From positions 123,484-187,483 of the forward strand of contig BGKB01000127.1 in NCBI GenBank assembly GCA_003116975.1: DNA of 64,000 nucleotides, read 5' to 3'. This DNA comes from Aurantiochytrium sp. KH105 (lineage: Eukaryota; Sar; Bigyra; Thraustochytrida; Thraustochytriidae). Positions 47,936 through 58,335 of this stretch are shown here, piece after piece. A model generated the notes under the pieces. That model made no database searches. It saw nothing but the letters and a program-made list of their open reading frames with translations, and had not been told where the DNA came from. Numbering within the stretch: position 1 is the stretch's first letter; each line of letters opens with the position of its first letter. A program made the translations under genes and the position numbers.

Positions 47936-49495
47936 ATGGAACGCGTCCTTGCAGGATGGTTCGCCGAAGGCACCTCGTACCTGGGCACCATGTGGAACAA
48001 CGCCGGCAAGGGCGAGTCAGAAAAGTTCGAGGAGGTGGCGAGCGAAGCTAGCGCGGCGGGGGCCGCGCAGGCGTCCTCGTCCTCGTCCTCATCGTCGCCG
48101 CGCAACCCGCGCGCAAAGTCCACAGATTCCGCAGTGTCCACCGCCAGCGCATCGAGCCGTGCGAGCAATGTCAGCGCCGCCAGCAACCGCTCCGGCAGCT
48201 CGCGCTTCAACAAGGTCGTCAACTGGTTGGCCTTCGGGTCCAAGAAGGCCCTCGCAAAGGCCGGCGCTGGCACGGCCGTGTCCAACGCCAGCAACCAGGT
48301 CGCCACCAAAAAGTCGGCCCTCGACATCCTCATGGCCACAAAGGGCGGCAACGGATTCAGGGACCCCGCAGACCCGGCCGCGCTCCAGGCCGTGTCCGTC
48401 ATCGGCCGCGGTGGATACGGCAAGGTCATGCTCATGCGCAACAAGACCACCGGTCGTCTTATTGCTGTCAAGGAGGTCGCAAAGTCAAACCTCATTGACA
48501 AGCCCGGTTCCACCCGCGGCGTCCGCCCCGTCAGCACAAAGGTGGAGCACGCCGAGATGGAGAACCTCGTCCTGCACACCGTTGGCGAGCACCCCTTTGT
48601 CACCAGCTTCCACGGCTCCTTCCAGAACAAGGACAAGATCTTCATGTTCCTCGAATATGCCCCCGGCGGCGAGCTCTTCCAGCACATGCAGCGCCAGGGC
48701 GTCTTTTCAGAATCGCGCACGCGCATGTATGTAGCCGAAATCACCTCGGCGCTCGCTTTCTTGCACGAGAACGGTATTGTCTACCGCGACCTCAAGCCGG
48801 AGAACGTGCTGTTGGACAGCAAGGGCCATCTTCGCTTGACTGACTTTGGTCTCTCGATCCAATTCAACAAGTGCGGTGACGACAACCTTATGCGATGCTA
48901 CTCAATCTGTGGTACCCCCGAGTACATCAGCCCCGAGCTCATCCTCTGCGCGACCACCAAAAAGAACGACCGCAACGCCACCTATGGCAAAACGGTCGAC
49001 TGGTGGGCCCTTGGCATTCTCATGTATGAGATGCTCTACCGTGTGCCCCCCTTTTATTCGCGTGAGCGCAAGGCCATGCTCAACAAGATCCTCGCCTGCG
49101 AGCTCCAGTTCCCCAAGACCCCGGCAAAGCTCAAGCCCGTGTCTCAGGACGCAATGGACTTTATTGCCGCGCTCCTCAAGTACGAGGAGCGCGACCGTCT
49201 CGGGTACGGCAACGAAGGCTCCGCCAATGTCATGGCCCATGCCTTCTTTGACGGCCTTGACTGGGACAAGCTCTCGTCCCACGAGTACGAGCCCGAGTTT
49301 GTTCCTGCGCTCGCCAACACTGTCGACACCTCGAACTTTGACGGCGCGTTCACCAACGAGCTTCTCCGTGTCGACCCGTGCTCCTCGTGCGCCTTTAACC
49401 TCGAGCTAACTGGCTTTGGCTTCCTGCCCGAGGACTTTGCAGAGGAGACGTGGTTTGAGCGACCCTCTACTGACGCGAAATCCTTGCGTCTCTGA
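47936..49495 (+). CDS. AGC-type serine/threonine protein kinase
   Basis: 519 residues, ATG at 47936 in the context 'aggatgg'. The first 145 residues are Ser/Ala-rich with basic patches. The kinase domain spans about 152-437: glycine loop G-R-G-G-Y-G (156-161), Val-Lys with ATP-binding Lys (178), catalytic 'YRDLKPEN' (282-289), Mg-binding D-F-G (302-304) and an activation segment 'CGTPEYISPE' (324-333). Tyr for His in the HRD motif and the Cys-Gly-Thr-Pro-Glu sequence are typical of AGC kinases. The C-terminal extension (438 to end) is AGC-like in position, but I cannot identify a clear hydrophobic motif. The subfamily is unassigned. All catalytic residues are present. Confidence 0.9.
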   Translation: MERVLAGWFAEGTSYLGTMWNNAGKGESEKFEEVASEASAAGAAQASSSSSSSSPRNPRAKSTDSAVSTASASSRASNVSAASNRSGSSRFNKVVNWLAFGSKKALAKAGAGTAVSNASNQVATKKSALDILMATKGGNGFRDPADPAALQAVSVIGRGGYGKVMLMRNKTTGRLIAVKEVAKSNLIDKPGSTRGVRPVSTKVEHAEMENLVLHTVGEHPFVTSFHGSFQNKDKIFMFLEYAPGGELFQHMQRQGVFSESRTRMYVAEITSALAFLHENGIVYRDLKPENVLLDSKGHLRLTDFGLSIQFNKCGDDNLMRCYSICGTPEYISPELILCATTKKNDRNATYGKTVDWWALGILMYEMLYRVPPFYSRERKAMLNKILACELQFPKTPAKLKPVSQDAMDFIAALLKYEERDRLGYGNEGSANVMAHAFFDGLDWDKLSSHEYEPEFVPALANTVDTSNFDGAFTNELLRVDPCSSCAFNLELTGFGFLPEDFAEETWFERPSTDAKSLRL

Positions 49496-50104
49496 TCTGA
49501 TCCTCTTTTTGCGTGATGTTTCCCGCAAGAGGCCGTATGTGTATTTCCTCCCGTCATGTCTGTTTTGTTCTGTACATGACAATAGAGGACCCTCTCCCCA
49601 TACCTTTTCCATTCTCACGATAACTCCCCTTTCTTCTCGGCCTCATGTAATCTGATCGCCCAGCCATGACCCCCAATCAAAACCATCTGTTCCCCCATGT
49701 GTGTGTATTTACTTTTCATCTTTTACTTTTCATCTTTTACTTGGCTTTCTGCATTCTCCAACTTGGGTTGTTTGCATGACCCCGGTCTTTTGGACCTTTT
49801 TTTCGCATGCTCTCTGACTGCTCGAAGCATTCCGTGTCAACAAACACTCTCTTTGCTTGCGCCATTGCCGAGCGAAAAAGGAGGTCCACCACCGCTTTAT
49901 CACAACATTTGAGACAGAATTTTGGCCTTGTTTGCTTGCTTGCGTGCATGCTGGTGCAAGACAGCACTTTCAAAAGTGCAGGCACTATTCACCGTAAGAA
50001 AATGTGTATAACTGCAACCGAGACATGATTTGATTTGCGTATATCGCATGGAAACGCTGGACTCTCAGCACGCACATGACACTCTTTATGTCGCGAAAGT
50101 TTCA
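49496..50104. other. Convergent intergenic spacer
   Basis: 609 bp between the kinase and WASHC3 stops, AT-richer, with a duplicated 'cttttcatcttttactt' motif near 49711-49742. No gene was seen. Confidence 0.5.
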
Positions 50105-50587
50105 TCAAACATTCGAATTCTCAGATGTTTTGGACACATCGCCAAGTAAACGCTGTACTTCAGCCTGCTCGACGCCATCACCGAGCATTTTCAAGCGCAA
50201 ATGTTCCTTGGGCATTCCCATTCGTAAGAGCGTAGCGTATTTGGCTGGCAGCACAAGCCCGAGTTCGTCTGCAGAAATGTTGCTCGTCCCTGTTGACGGG
50301 GTCACCGCGTTGCACCTGTCTGTGCCAGAAATCGTGGTGGATTTGGCGGCTCCCTTCGTGGTCGCGGGAGAGAGCTCTTGTGCGGCCACGAGGGGCTCTG
50401 TTAGTCCCGGCACGCTGTGGAGTTTCGCCTCGAGGACTGCCAAGAGACTTTCTGTCCTGCTCATGCGCAACGAGACGTCCACGAGCCGCGCCTCGCAGTC
50501 TGCAGCGAAGCGATTGAGAAATGACGTCGTGTCCGCAAGAAACGCGTTCACGCACGCCACGACCTCCACGTCGCCCGAGCCTGCCAT
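50105..50587 (-). CDS. WASHC3: WASHC3 (CCDC53), WASH complex subunit
   Basis: 160 residues from the ATG at 50587 (Met-Ala-Gly-Ser-Gly); frames extending further upstream cross a (GCGT)n repeat and are not credible. The first 65 residues match CCDC53/WASHC3: 'VNAFLADTTSFLNRFAADCEARL', then 'LSLRMSRTE' and a 'LEAKLHSVPGL' end, the family's N-terminal helical core. A low-complexity linker follows, then 'YATLLRMGMPKEHLRLKMLGDGV', matching its second conserved helix. WASHC3 is a small core subunit of the WASH complex that drives actin branching on endosomes with retromer. Confidence 0.88.
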   Translation of the reverse strand: MAGSGDVEVVACVNAFLADTTSFLNRFAADCEARLVDVSLRMSRTESLLAVLEAKLHSVPGLTEPLVAAQELSPATTKGAAKSTTISGTDRCNAVTPSTGTSNISADELGLVLPAKYATLLRMGMPKEHLRLKMLGDGVEQAEVQRLLGDVSKTSENSNV

Positions 50588-50937
50588 CGTGGCGCGCCCT
50601 CGCCCGACCAGTCTGCAACCTGCGTGCGCGCGTGCGTGCGTGCGAGCGTGCGTGCGTGCGTGTTTGCACGCGTTCGTGCGAACAGAAAGATTTCGCTCCA
50701 GAAATCTTCCAGTCAACCAACCAGATCACCCAAGAAGAAAAACGAATGAACAAAACAAAACAAAACAAACAATGGTCAATGGGAATAGAAAACGAAGCTC
50801 TGGAGGTAGGCTTTGATTGCAGAGGTTTTGATTGCAGAGACTTTGATTGCAGAAACTTTGACGAGAAACTAGCCGACATGCCAGCCAGTTATAGTCAGCC
50901 AGCCAGATTTAGTCAGTCAACGCACCACTTCTGCAAC
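50588..50937. other. Intergenic region with direct repeats
   Basis: 350 bp between two minus-strand genes. A GCGT-type tetramer array lies at about 50624-50666. Three imperfect 15-bp copies of 'tttgattgcagagac' stand in tandem at about 50812-50860, and short CAGCCAGCCAG repeats follow. Confidence 0.6.
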
Positions 50938-53412
50938 TTATTCGGCCTTTTCACGGAAAGCGAGCTTTTGCATAAGCTCCTCCATGGGCGATGGATTCTG
51001 ACCAAGCGCGCTCATGCCAGGAGCCCGTCGATGACTGCCGACACTATCATCGTCTTGAGAGTCTCGGTGACGAAGCTGGGAACGCTTGAACGTAGATATG
51101 TCCGTGAGAATGGCAGCGGGGGGGCGCGCATTCTCTGAACTTGTCTTTGCCTGTGCCTTGGAGCTACGTCTGCTCCTCGACTTGCTTCTCGACTTGCTCT
51201 TCCTACTCTTTTCCTTCTTCTTCTTGGATTGGCGCTGCGCCGCTAAACGAGCTTCTTCTTCCTCAGCATCGTCGTTCTCCTCTTCTCCATCCAATTCGGT
51301 CTGGGCCTGCTCCGCAAGTTCGCGCTCTTCGAGTTCAAAATGACGCTCCCGTTCGCGCTCGAGTTCAAGCTCGCGCTCAAGTTCTTCGTTCTCCTCATCG
51401 CGCGCCGAACGGCGAGAAGAAGACTTGCTGCTGCGGCGCGAAGAGGACTTGCTACGACGTGACAAAGACTTGCTGCGACGCGAAGAAGTAGACTTGCGGG
51501 CCGCAGCTCGAGATGAAGCGTCTATTCGCTCGCGTTCAGACTCCTTGAGGCCCGGAGGCGCCCGAGGTGCTTCCGGAGAAACCATCACTGGAGGCTCCGG
51601 AGGACGCTTGCTCCGACGGCGATCTTGGGCGCTCGGGAGCAGAACGCCTTCCACGCTGCTCTCCATCGAGCCTGAGGCCACCTGGACAACAGACGAGGGC
51701 ACGAGGCCGGCCAGTCCGCGCGCATTTGTGGCGTACCACATCGAATCATCGACGCGACGTGCAGAGAGGACCTCGCCACGGCTGACGTCGAGCTCGTCGC
51801 TTCGTGTGGCCGCATAGTCTTGACGTACGCGGAGGCGAGTCCCGTCGCGCATATTTGCCGCTGCGCTCATTTGATGAGAGCGATCACGGTGCGAGTCACC
51901 GAGGGCAGCTGACCACACCGCCTCGGGATTCTCTGTGGGCGACTTGACCCGGCGCGAGGCCATGCGGGAAAAGCCGAACTTTGTCCGTCGCCTCGAATGG
52001 GTGTACTGGCTTCCAACGACGGACGAGCCAGCGTCGGTCTCCCCCATAAAGGAGCCGCTGCCGCCAAACGAGGACCCGTCTTCATCGTAGAGTGAAAACG
52101 CGCTTCCGTCACTTGCATTTTCGTTGCGGACGACTACAAGATGACCCTTGGGAGTTTGCCCAAGACGCACCTGGCTACCCGAACCGTCAAAAGCCTTAGT
52201 GAGCTCGTCAAAACCACGAAGATGCAAGCGCGTCAAATCACGCACGATTCGCTCCATGCGCAAAGTGCGCGCGGCCCGGTACCGTGTAAGTTCGATACCC
52301 AAGAGGCCGCGCTCGTGGTCCACGAGATCCTTTTCGGCAAGATCGAGCTTGAGCCGCGCTTCAGGGAGATTGTTTTGTTGCACATTCGCCAGTTGGCTTG
52401 CAAGACGCCCCTTGGGATCGCCATCACTCGCCATCTTACTTTGCAAGGTCTTTTCTTTGGACTCGAGGTCGGTGACCAACCTCGTGTGCACATCGACGCT
52501 TTTAATCTTTTTGGAAATGCCATCAATGTGGTTCTTCCACATGTCCACCATGTCAATCTCAAACTGGATGGGCTCCACCAAGGCAGCACGAAAGGTGCGC
52601 GACGACATGATATCGCTCTTTTGCACCGCAGCAAACTGCGACATCTTCTCCGCACCGTCGAGCAGGACGTCCGCCATGGTGACCTCGCGTGCCGGGCCCA
52701 ATGTGCTCGCGGGTGCAAGCTGAGCCGGGCCAGAGACAAATTGAACGGAATCACGCTCCACCAAGTAAAAGTCTGCAAAAGATTGAAACAGCTCGACCGA
52801 GGACCCCGCCAGGGCCATCATACGCTCCGCCTGGGCCGCCCCTGCCTTGCGCAAGATGCGAAGCTGCACGCGTACCATGTCCAGATCCTTCATGACGGCC
52901 GTGCGCAGACTGTTTGTGTCCTTGACCTCGGTCTCTTCGATCGCCTGCTTCCAGCGGTAAAAGCCCTCGCTGCCGGCCGTCTCAAAGGCGTGATCGGCGA
53001 GGCTGCGATCAAAGCTGGATGTCGAGCTCACGAATTGCGTATACCCATCATCGGCGCGGAAAAAGGGGTTGTTAGAAATGGCCTGCATGAAGAATTCGAG
53101 CTGATGCATGCGCTTGGCCACAAACTGCTCGGACTTGTTGTTGAGCGTTTGCTTCTCGGGCAACAGCGGCACCGAGGCTCCTGGAAACCTCGCCTCCAGG
53201 ACCCTCCGGAAGGCCTCAAAGTCCTTGTACGACCGCGCGACCGAGTGCGATTCCGTCTTGCTCGAGGTACGAACAGTGTACAGCACGCTCGTCTTCATGA
53301 ACCCTCTGTTCGCCTTGTGCGGCTCGCCCAGCGAGACCAGCACGGGGTCTTCATCGCTAAGCCGAATCCAGTCGTCGAGGCCCAGGTCCGGGTTCTGCAC
53401 GAAGCCTGCCAT
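50938..53412 (-). CDS. PX-BAR-SH3 sorting nexin with charged C-terminal tail
   Basis: 824 residues, ATG at 53412, no intron. A PX domain (about 22-132) carries 'RSYKDFEAFRRVL', a Leu-Pro-Glu-Lys loop and 'RMHQLEFFMQAI', which bind phosphoinositides. A BAR-like helical region (about 150-435) follows. An SH3 domain (about 520-580) has the ALYDY-like 'RVRQDYAATRSDELDVSRGE' and 'WYATNARGLAGLVPSSVV'. The tail (about 585-824) is Lys/Arg/Ser- then Glu/Arg-rich coiled coil. SNX9-group nexins carry SH3-PX-BAR instead; here SH3 follows BAR. The likely role is membrane tubulation and protein recruitment on endosomes. The downstream neighbour on the same strand is WASHC3, 350 bp away. Confidence 0.85.
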   Translation of the reverse strand: MAGFVQNPDLGLDDWIRLSDEDPVLVSLGEPHKANRGFMKTSVLYTVRTSSKTESHSVARSYKDFEAFRRVLEARFPGASVPLLPEKQTLNNKSEQFVAKRMHQLEFFMQAISNNPFFRADDGYTQFVSSTSSFDRSLADHAFETAGSEGFYRWKQAIEETEVKDTNSLRTAVMKDLDMVRVQLRILRKAGAAQAERMMALAGSSVELFQSFADFYLVERDSVQFVSGPAQLAPASTLGPAREVTMADVLLDGAEKMSQFAAVQKSDIMSSRTFRAALVEPIQFEIDMVDMWKNHIDGISKKIKSVDVHTRLVTDLESKEKTLQSKMASDGDPKGRLASQLANVQQNNLPEARLKLDLAEKDLVDHERGLLGIELTRYRAARTLRMERIVRDLTRLHLRGFDELTKAFDGSGSQVRLGQTPKGHLVVVRNENASDGSAFSLYDEDGSSFGGSGSFMGETDAGSSVVGSQYTHSRRRTKFGFSRMASRRVKSPTENPEAVWSAALGDSHRDRSHQMSAAANMRDGTRLRVRQDYAATRSDELDVSRGEVLSARRVDDSMWYATNARGLAGLVPSSVVQVASGSMESSVEGVLLPSAQDRRRSKRPPEPPVMVSPEAPRAPPGLKESERERIDASSRAAARKSTSSRRSKSLSRRSKSSSRRSSKSSSRRSARDEENEELERELELERERERHFELEERELAEQAQTELDGEEENDDAEEEEARLAAQRQSKKKKEKSRKSKSRSKSRSRRSSKAQAKTSSENARPPAAILTDISTFKRSQLRHRDSQDDDSVGSHRRAPGMSALGQNPSPMEELMQKLAFREKAE

Positions 53413-55012
53413 GCTCGTGCGCCCGGAGCCGCCCGGCCTCCAGCGCGTCCCTCTGCCCGCGCGCCTCGCACGCCTCGCGCGCCTCGCTTCCGCGCGCCCG
53501 CTCCCACCTGCGCCGGCCTTCGCGCAGTCTCGTCGCTGGTGCTTCTTTGCTTGCTTGTTTGTTTGCGTCCTCCGCGTGCTCTTTCTTGTCTCTGTGTCTG
53601 TGACCGACGCGATACTTCACTTGCGGCCACAAACTTCACTCTCCTTCTCCGCTCTTCCCCTTGCGTTTCCCCCGTACAAGTCGGCATTGGCGCGCTGGCG
53701 CGTGCAGTAGCGGACGTTTACAATACCCTCCAGGGTCCTCGGTCATAAATACAAAGAACACAATGACGGGTGTATGCGAGGGGCATCCTGCACGAATTTG
53801 CGAAAGTTGACTCCGATCGGCACGTGCGCTGTCGGCATCCACTCCGTGTCGTACCGATTTGCATACCTTCGTTGTCGCATCGGTGTGCACTAGAGAAAGA
53901 TGACTTGTCTTGGAGGAGAGCGATATCACTCACGGTGGAGGTTGCGAGCGAGCACGAGGAAACTCGGACCTCACCAACATGAGATCGGCCTGCTCTTGAA
54001 ACCGTCTCGTGCGTTGTTCGCTTGCTGCTCTTGCTCGTACACTCAAGATTTCCAAGAAGAAATCATTTTTAAACTTCATGCTCGTCAACCTCGTCGGCTT
54101 TGCATAAATGAGCAAGTGGGAGATGAGCCGGATTGTCTCGAGCATGTCGTTGGACTCGCTCGCGACCAGACGGAGAAGAATGCGAATTTGCTAAAGAAGA
54201 ACTAAACTTCACGTTGTACCACCTTTTCAGGAACGAACAGTCCTCGTTCGAATAGAATAGATCAGAAGCCGATGACCGCTGCCGCCTTCGGCCTCGAGCA
54301 AGTACAAAATAACTACTGTGAGAATCTGACCGCCTCTGTGCGTCCGAGTTTGAGCTGAAAGTTGAGTGTGAGTCTCGAAGCGTTGCACAAGCAATTCATT
54401 CTCCATGCACTCGCGCGAGATGACGTTCAATGTTTGCAAGCTTTGCGAATTTACAGAATTGATGCAGTTTGTCTCCCAATCTCTCCATCTTCTTCCCCGG
54501 GCCTCTTTTTTCCTCCCTGGGGAATCACCGTCGCAGATCATCCTCGCGGTATTCCAAAATGCACTCCCAGCACACCTCTACCCTTCTCCTCCTCCTTCTC
54601 TCCCTCCACATTATCGCGCCCAGGTCACACTGCTCGCTTCCTCCCGCTCTTCGTTCACCTCCGATTCCGCGATTGTTCCCTTTCGGCAAGTCAACAATAC
54701 CCACGCCCACCAGGCTACTCCACTCAACCGTGGCCGCAGCGTTTCTATCGCGGCTCCTTCCTCGCCTTCTCCGCAGGCAGCAAATCCCAACCAACACCAA
54801 GGCCGAGTCGCTGGCTCTCCAGGGTATATACCGCGCGCACCAGCCGGCTCAGCTTCCCGACCGCCTGCGCGCGACAGCGCCGCGCGAGGGCGGCGGCGGC
54901 GTCGACGGCGACGTCGCAGCAGATCGATCACTCGGAGATCCGACCGAGCGCGGCGGTCTCGAGGTCCGTCCAGTCCGGACTCGGAGGCGGCAGGCTCGGC
55001 GTCGCGAGGACA
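53413..55012. other. Divergent intergenic region, 1.6 kb
   Basis: This region lies between the sorting nexin (-) and the short-chain dehydrogenase (+). The open frames crossing it are Ser/Arg/Pro-rich and overlap in three frames, so I treat the region as non-coding. It contains a TATA-like palindrome at 54824. Confidence 0.5.
54824..54831 (+). promoter_or_regulatory. TATA-like element
   Basis: The 8-bp palindrome GTATATAC stands out in a GC-rich context about 180 bp before the dehydrogenase start. The spacing fits a TATA box if the 5' UTR is about 150 nt. Confidence 0.35.
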
Positions 55013-56380
55013 ATGGCGCCCTTGCGCGGCGACGAGGAGGAGGTGCCCGACACGCTGCGCTTCGTGACGGAGGGCCACGAGGGCGAGCGCACCAAGGACA
55101 TGAACGTGGTCGTCTTTGGCGGCAGCAGCGGCATAGGGTTCGCGACGGCCGCCATGGCGGTCCAAGAGTGCGCCTCCAGGGTGCTGCTCGTGGCGCAGAA
55201 CGAACGCCAGCTCGAGGCGGCGGCCAAGGTTCTGCGCGAGCTCGGGGACGGCCGCGCGGGCTGCGAGGGCTCCAACGCCCTCGTCGTAGATACCTTTCGC
55301 GCCAACGTGGCGCAGCGCGACGAGGTGACAGCAGCCTTGCAGGCCGCGTCGGCACATGGCGACGTTCACGCCATTGTCAACACGGCGGGCATTGCTGGAT
55401 ACATTGGCGTTTCCCTCGGAGACGTGCCGGACGATATTTTTTTCTCAAAGTTCGATCCCGTGTTGAACAATCTGTATGGGTCCATGTTCATCAGCGCAGA
55501 GGCCTTGCGCATGTGGAAGCTCACGGGCGAAGACGCCCCGGGCCCAGGCTTTGTGCCGCGCCTCGTGCACCTGAGTTCCGAGGAGGCCCTCATGCCGTGC
55601 CCGGGCTGCGACCTGTATGGTATCTCAAAGAGCGGCATTGTCAGTCTCACGCGTTCGCTCGCCGCCTTTTACGAAGGCCAACTTAGCGTCAACGTTGTCG
55701 CCCCCGGCCTCGTGGACACTCCGCTCACGTGGAATCAGGCGCGCGGATCAAAGCTTTCGCACAACGGCACAGTTCTTGAGCAGGTAGACCAGATGCAGAC
55801 GTATCAGTGCTATGCGGATGAATCTTTGCGCGAGGCGTCAGACGCCTCGATGCTCGACAAGGAGGACAATCGTCGCATCATCCAGGATGGAACTTGCCAG
55901 GGCGGGGGAACAGGCCTCGGCTGCCCTTGCGAGGATATTCGCGCCAAGGATCCTCGACTTCCTCTAAAGTATGGCGAGCACCTTTGGCCGCCCATCGACC
56001 CCAGGGATCTCGGCGACATGATGCTCCACCTTTTGTCGCCTGCTCATGCCGCGACTTCGGGCGAGACCTTTGTCGTGGACAACAATATGACCCACGTGAG
56101 CAGCAGCAGGCTGCGCTGGTCGCGTGAGACACCTACCGTGGCGAATGAGTTTCTCACGACGCACCTCGTCAAGAGCTGCCCTCGTTCTATGGTGGAGCTT
56201 TGCCCGAGCGCTGTCAAGTTCGTGAATCCGCATCAATTCGGTCCTTTGGACTTTCCCTTGGACATCTCGCATTTGATTGTGCTCATCGTTGGGCTCCTGC
56301 TTGGCCGCTTTTTCTTTGTCAGGCCGTTGTCGCGATCACAGTCACCTTCTGACTACTCGGCTCTCGGCGACGGCAAGTGA
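55013..56380 (+). CDS. Membrane-anchored short-chain dehydrogenase/reductase
   Basis: 455 residues from the ATG at 55013 (Met-Ala-Pro-Leu-Arg). The frame is open further upstream, but that sequence is low complexity and lacks a convincing ATG. The Rossmann glycine motif is 'GGSSGIG' (about 36-42), the Asn-Ala-Gly-type motif is 'NTAGIAG', and the catalytic Tyr-x-x-x-Lys is 'YGISK'. A large Cys/Gly-rich insert (about 245-330) after the catalytic region is atypical for classical SDRs. One hydrophobic helix near the C-terminus (about 420-440, 'LIVLIVGLLLGRFFFV') suggests an ER or organelle anchor. It resembles 3-ketosphinganine-reductase-like SDRs in being membrane-bound, but the substrate cannot be assigned. 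Confidence 0.8.
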   Translation: MAPLRGDEEEVPDTLRFVTEGHEGERTKDMNVVVFGGSSGIGFATAAMAVQECASRVLLVAQNERQLEAAAKVLRELGDGRAGCEGSNALVVDTFRANVAQRDEVTAALQAASAHGDVHAIVNTAGIAGYIGVSLGDVPDDIFFSKFDPVLNNLYGSMFISAEALRMWKLTGEDAPGPGFVPRLVHLSSEEALMPCPGCDLYGISKSGIVSLTRSLAAFYEGQLSVNVVAPGLVDTPLTWNQARGSKLSHNGTVLEQVDQMQTYQCYADESLREASDASMLDKEDNRRIIQDGTCQGGGTGLGCPCEDIRAKDPRLPLKYGEHLWPPIDPRDLGDMMLHLLSPAHAATSGETFVVDNNMTHVSSSRLRWSRETPTVANEFLTTHLVKSCPRSMVELCPSAVKFVNPHQFGPLDFPLDISHLIVLIVGLLLGRFFFVRPLSRSQSPSDYSALGDGK

Positions 56381-57950
56381 GGTTGCCGTGAAATATTCAA
56401 TCAATCTGTAAACATGTGCTCTTATTCATAAAATATTCCTGGTCGGACTATTTTTTGGGGGACGATGTGTGTGTGCGTGTGCGAGTCTGCCAACCACGAA
56501 ATTCACAACGCGCCTGGTTCTGTCATCGACAAATCGTGATCGGTCGCCTTGTGCGTGTGCTTTTGGTATTCTTCTAGCAGCGCAAGTTCATTGACCGACG
56601 CAGGCTTGCGCAGACTCACAAGTTGTTGCCAAAGCATGCAAATCTTCTAGACGCGTCGCTCGTCCGCCACAATCACCTAGTTTTAGTGCCATGTTGCTTG
56701 CTGATCTCTCTCTTATCTCTCCTGATACTTGTGAAACATATGACAGACATTTACGAGGCGTTGAGAAAGTCAGGTCCCTGAAGGCGCGAAGGCCCAGTGT
56801 ACGGAACAGGACGATCCCCCTCGAGGGACATGCTGCTGCATTTCGAGAGCCTGGAGCGATGCGCGGGGACTTGCGAGATTTCTTCTTGGGAAAGCTTTCC
56901 GCGTCACGGGACAAACTTGCGAACATGGACGCGCGACCTTGAGGGCCATCGACCCTGGAGTTTGCGCGCCGCGCGCCGTGACGACGGAAGAGGACGCGTT
57001 ATCCCGCAATCACGCCCCGCCGGCCGGCGTCTTCCCCTCCCCTCCCTCCCTCTCTTCGCGAGCATCGCGCAATCCTTCACCAGCCGCCATGTCCAATCAA
57101 AGTCCCTGGGAGGCAGTGAGTGTCAACTCGAGAGCGACGCGGGTCATTCACACTTCCGGCCGGCCCACCTCGCTGCACCTCGCTCGCTGCACACCAGTCA
57201 AGTCCTCCTCCCCGCCCGTCCTCGCTCATCCATCCATCCGTCCATCAAGAGCGCCGGCAGCAGCAGCAGCTGCAGCTGCTGCAGATGTTTGTCGACGGCT
57301 CTTGGAGCGGCGGGTGGAGCTGGCTGTTTGTGTGCCTGTCTGGCCGGGTTGACGAACATCGGGCTTCTCTTTCTTTTTCGTCTTTCTTCTCTTGGCCCTC
57401 GATTCTGGCTCCGGAGAGAGTCGCTCGCTCTGCGCTTCCTCGGCCGCTCTTCGGGCCTCTTCGCGCTTGAGTTGATCTCCACGCGCGCTCGCTCTTGCGG
57501 GATCCAGGAGGCGGAGCCTGCCTCGCTCAAGTCAGTCGCGCCTGAGCGCGGGCGCGCGGGGACACCCCGCGCGGGCGTAGGCCATGGCCCGAAGCGGCAG
57601 TTTCCCCGGGGGCAGTCTGTGAGACCCGCGGCTGCTTTGCGCGCCTTCACCACATGTCCCGTGGCGCCGCGCGCGCCCGTGTCTACAAGTTCAAGCAGAC
57701 GGGCCGCCGGAACGGGGGGTTATGCTGGGCGTCTCGATCGAGCCGCGCTGCGCCTTCGACTCCGCGCAAAACCTCAATCAGCCACAGACAGAAAGACAGA
57801 CAGACAGACAGACAGACAGACTCTGAACCAGCTAGGAAAGCGCAGCCAGCAGCTTCGACGCACACGGCGGCCCCGCGACTTCCCTCTTCTCCTGTCCGCG
57901 CGAGCCTCGGCCGCGTTCTCCGGTCTCCCCTCGCCTCAGCCCATCCTCTC

Positions 57951-58016
57951 CATCTCATCTCATCTCATCTCATCTCATCTCATCTCATCTCATCTCATCT
58001 CATCTCATCTCATCTC
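57951..58016. repeat. (CATCT)13 pentamer array
   Basis: Thirteen perfect copies. Confidence 0.95.
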
Positions 58017-58270
58017 ACTCACCTCGCGCAAGTCGTTCGTTCTCCAAGAGCGAGCAAGCAAGCAAGCAAGCAAGCCAGCAAGCAAGCAAAGCACGCCGCG
58101 CTCGAGCGACAGACGCGGTTAGAGAACCAGTCCAACCACTGGGACCTCAGCGCTCGCAGCCCGCCGCTCGAGGCTGAATTTCTCGCTGCTCTTACGAGCG
58201 CCCTCGCTCTAAAATTCACTTCTAAAACCCCTTCTCTCGATTCTCAAAGCCCAGCCCAGCCGCCCTCGCT

Positions 58271-58335
58271 CGCATCGCATCGCATCGCATCGCATCGCAT
58301 CGCATCGCATCGCATCGCATCGCATCGCATCGCAT
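58271..58335. repeat. (CGCAT)13 pentamer array
   Basis: Thirteen perfect copies, 255 bp downstream of the CATCT array. Confidence 0.95.

Noticed and set aside
52141-53748. 535-codon frame opposite the sorting nexin
   Set aside because: Antisense shadow; the nexin strand carries PX and SH3 motifs.
54362-55012. N-terminal extension of the short-chain dehydrogenase frame
   Set aside because: The frame is open but begins without ATG and is low complexity; the ATG at 55013 directly precedes the dehydrogenase domain.
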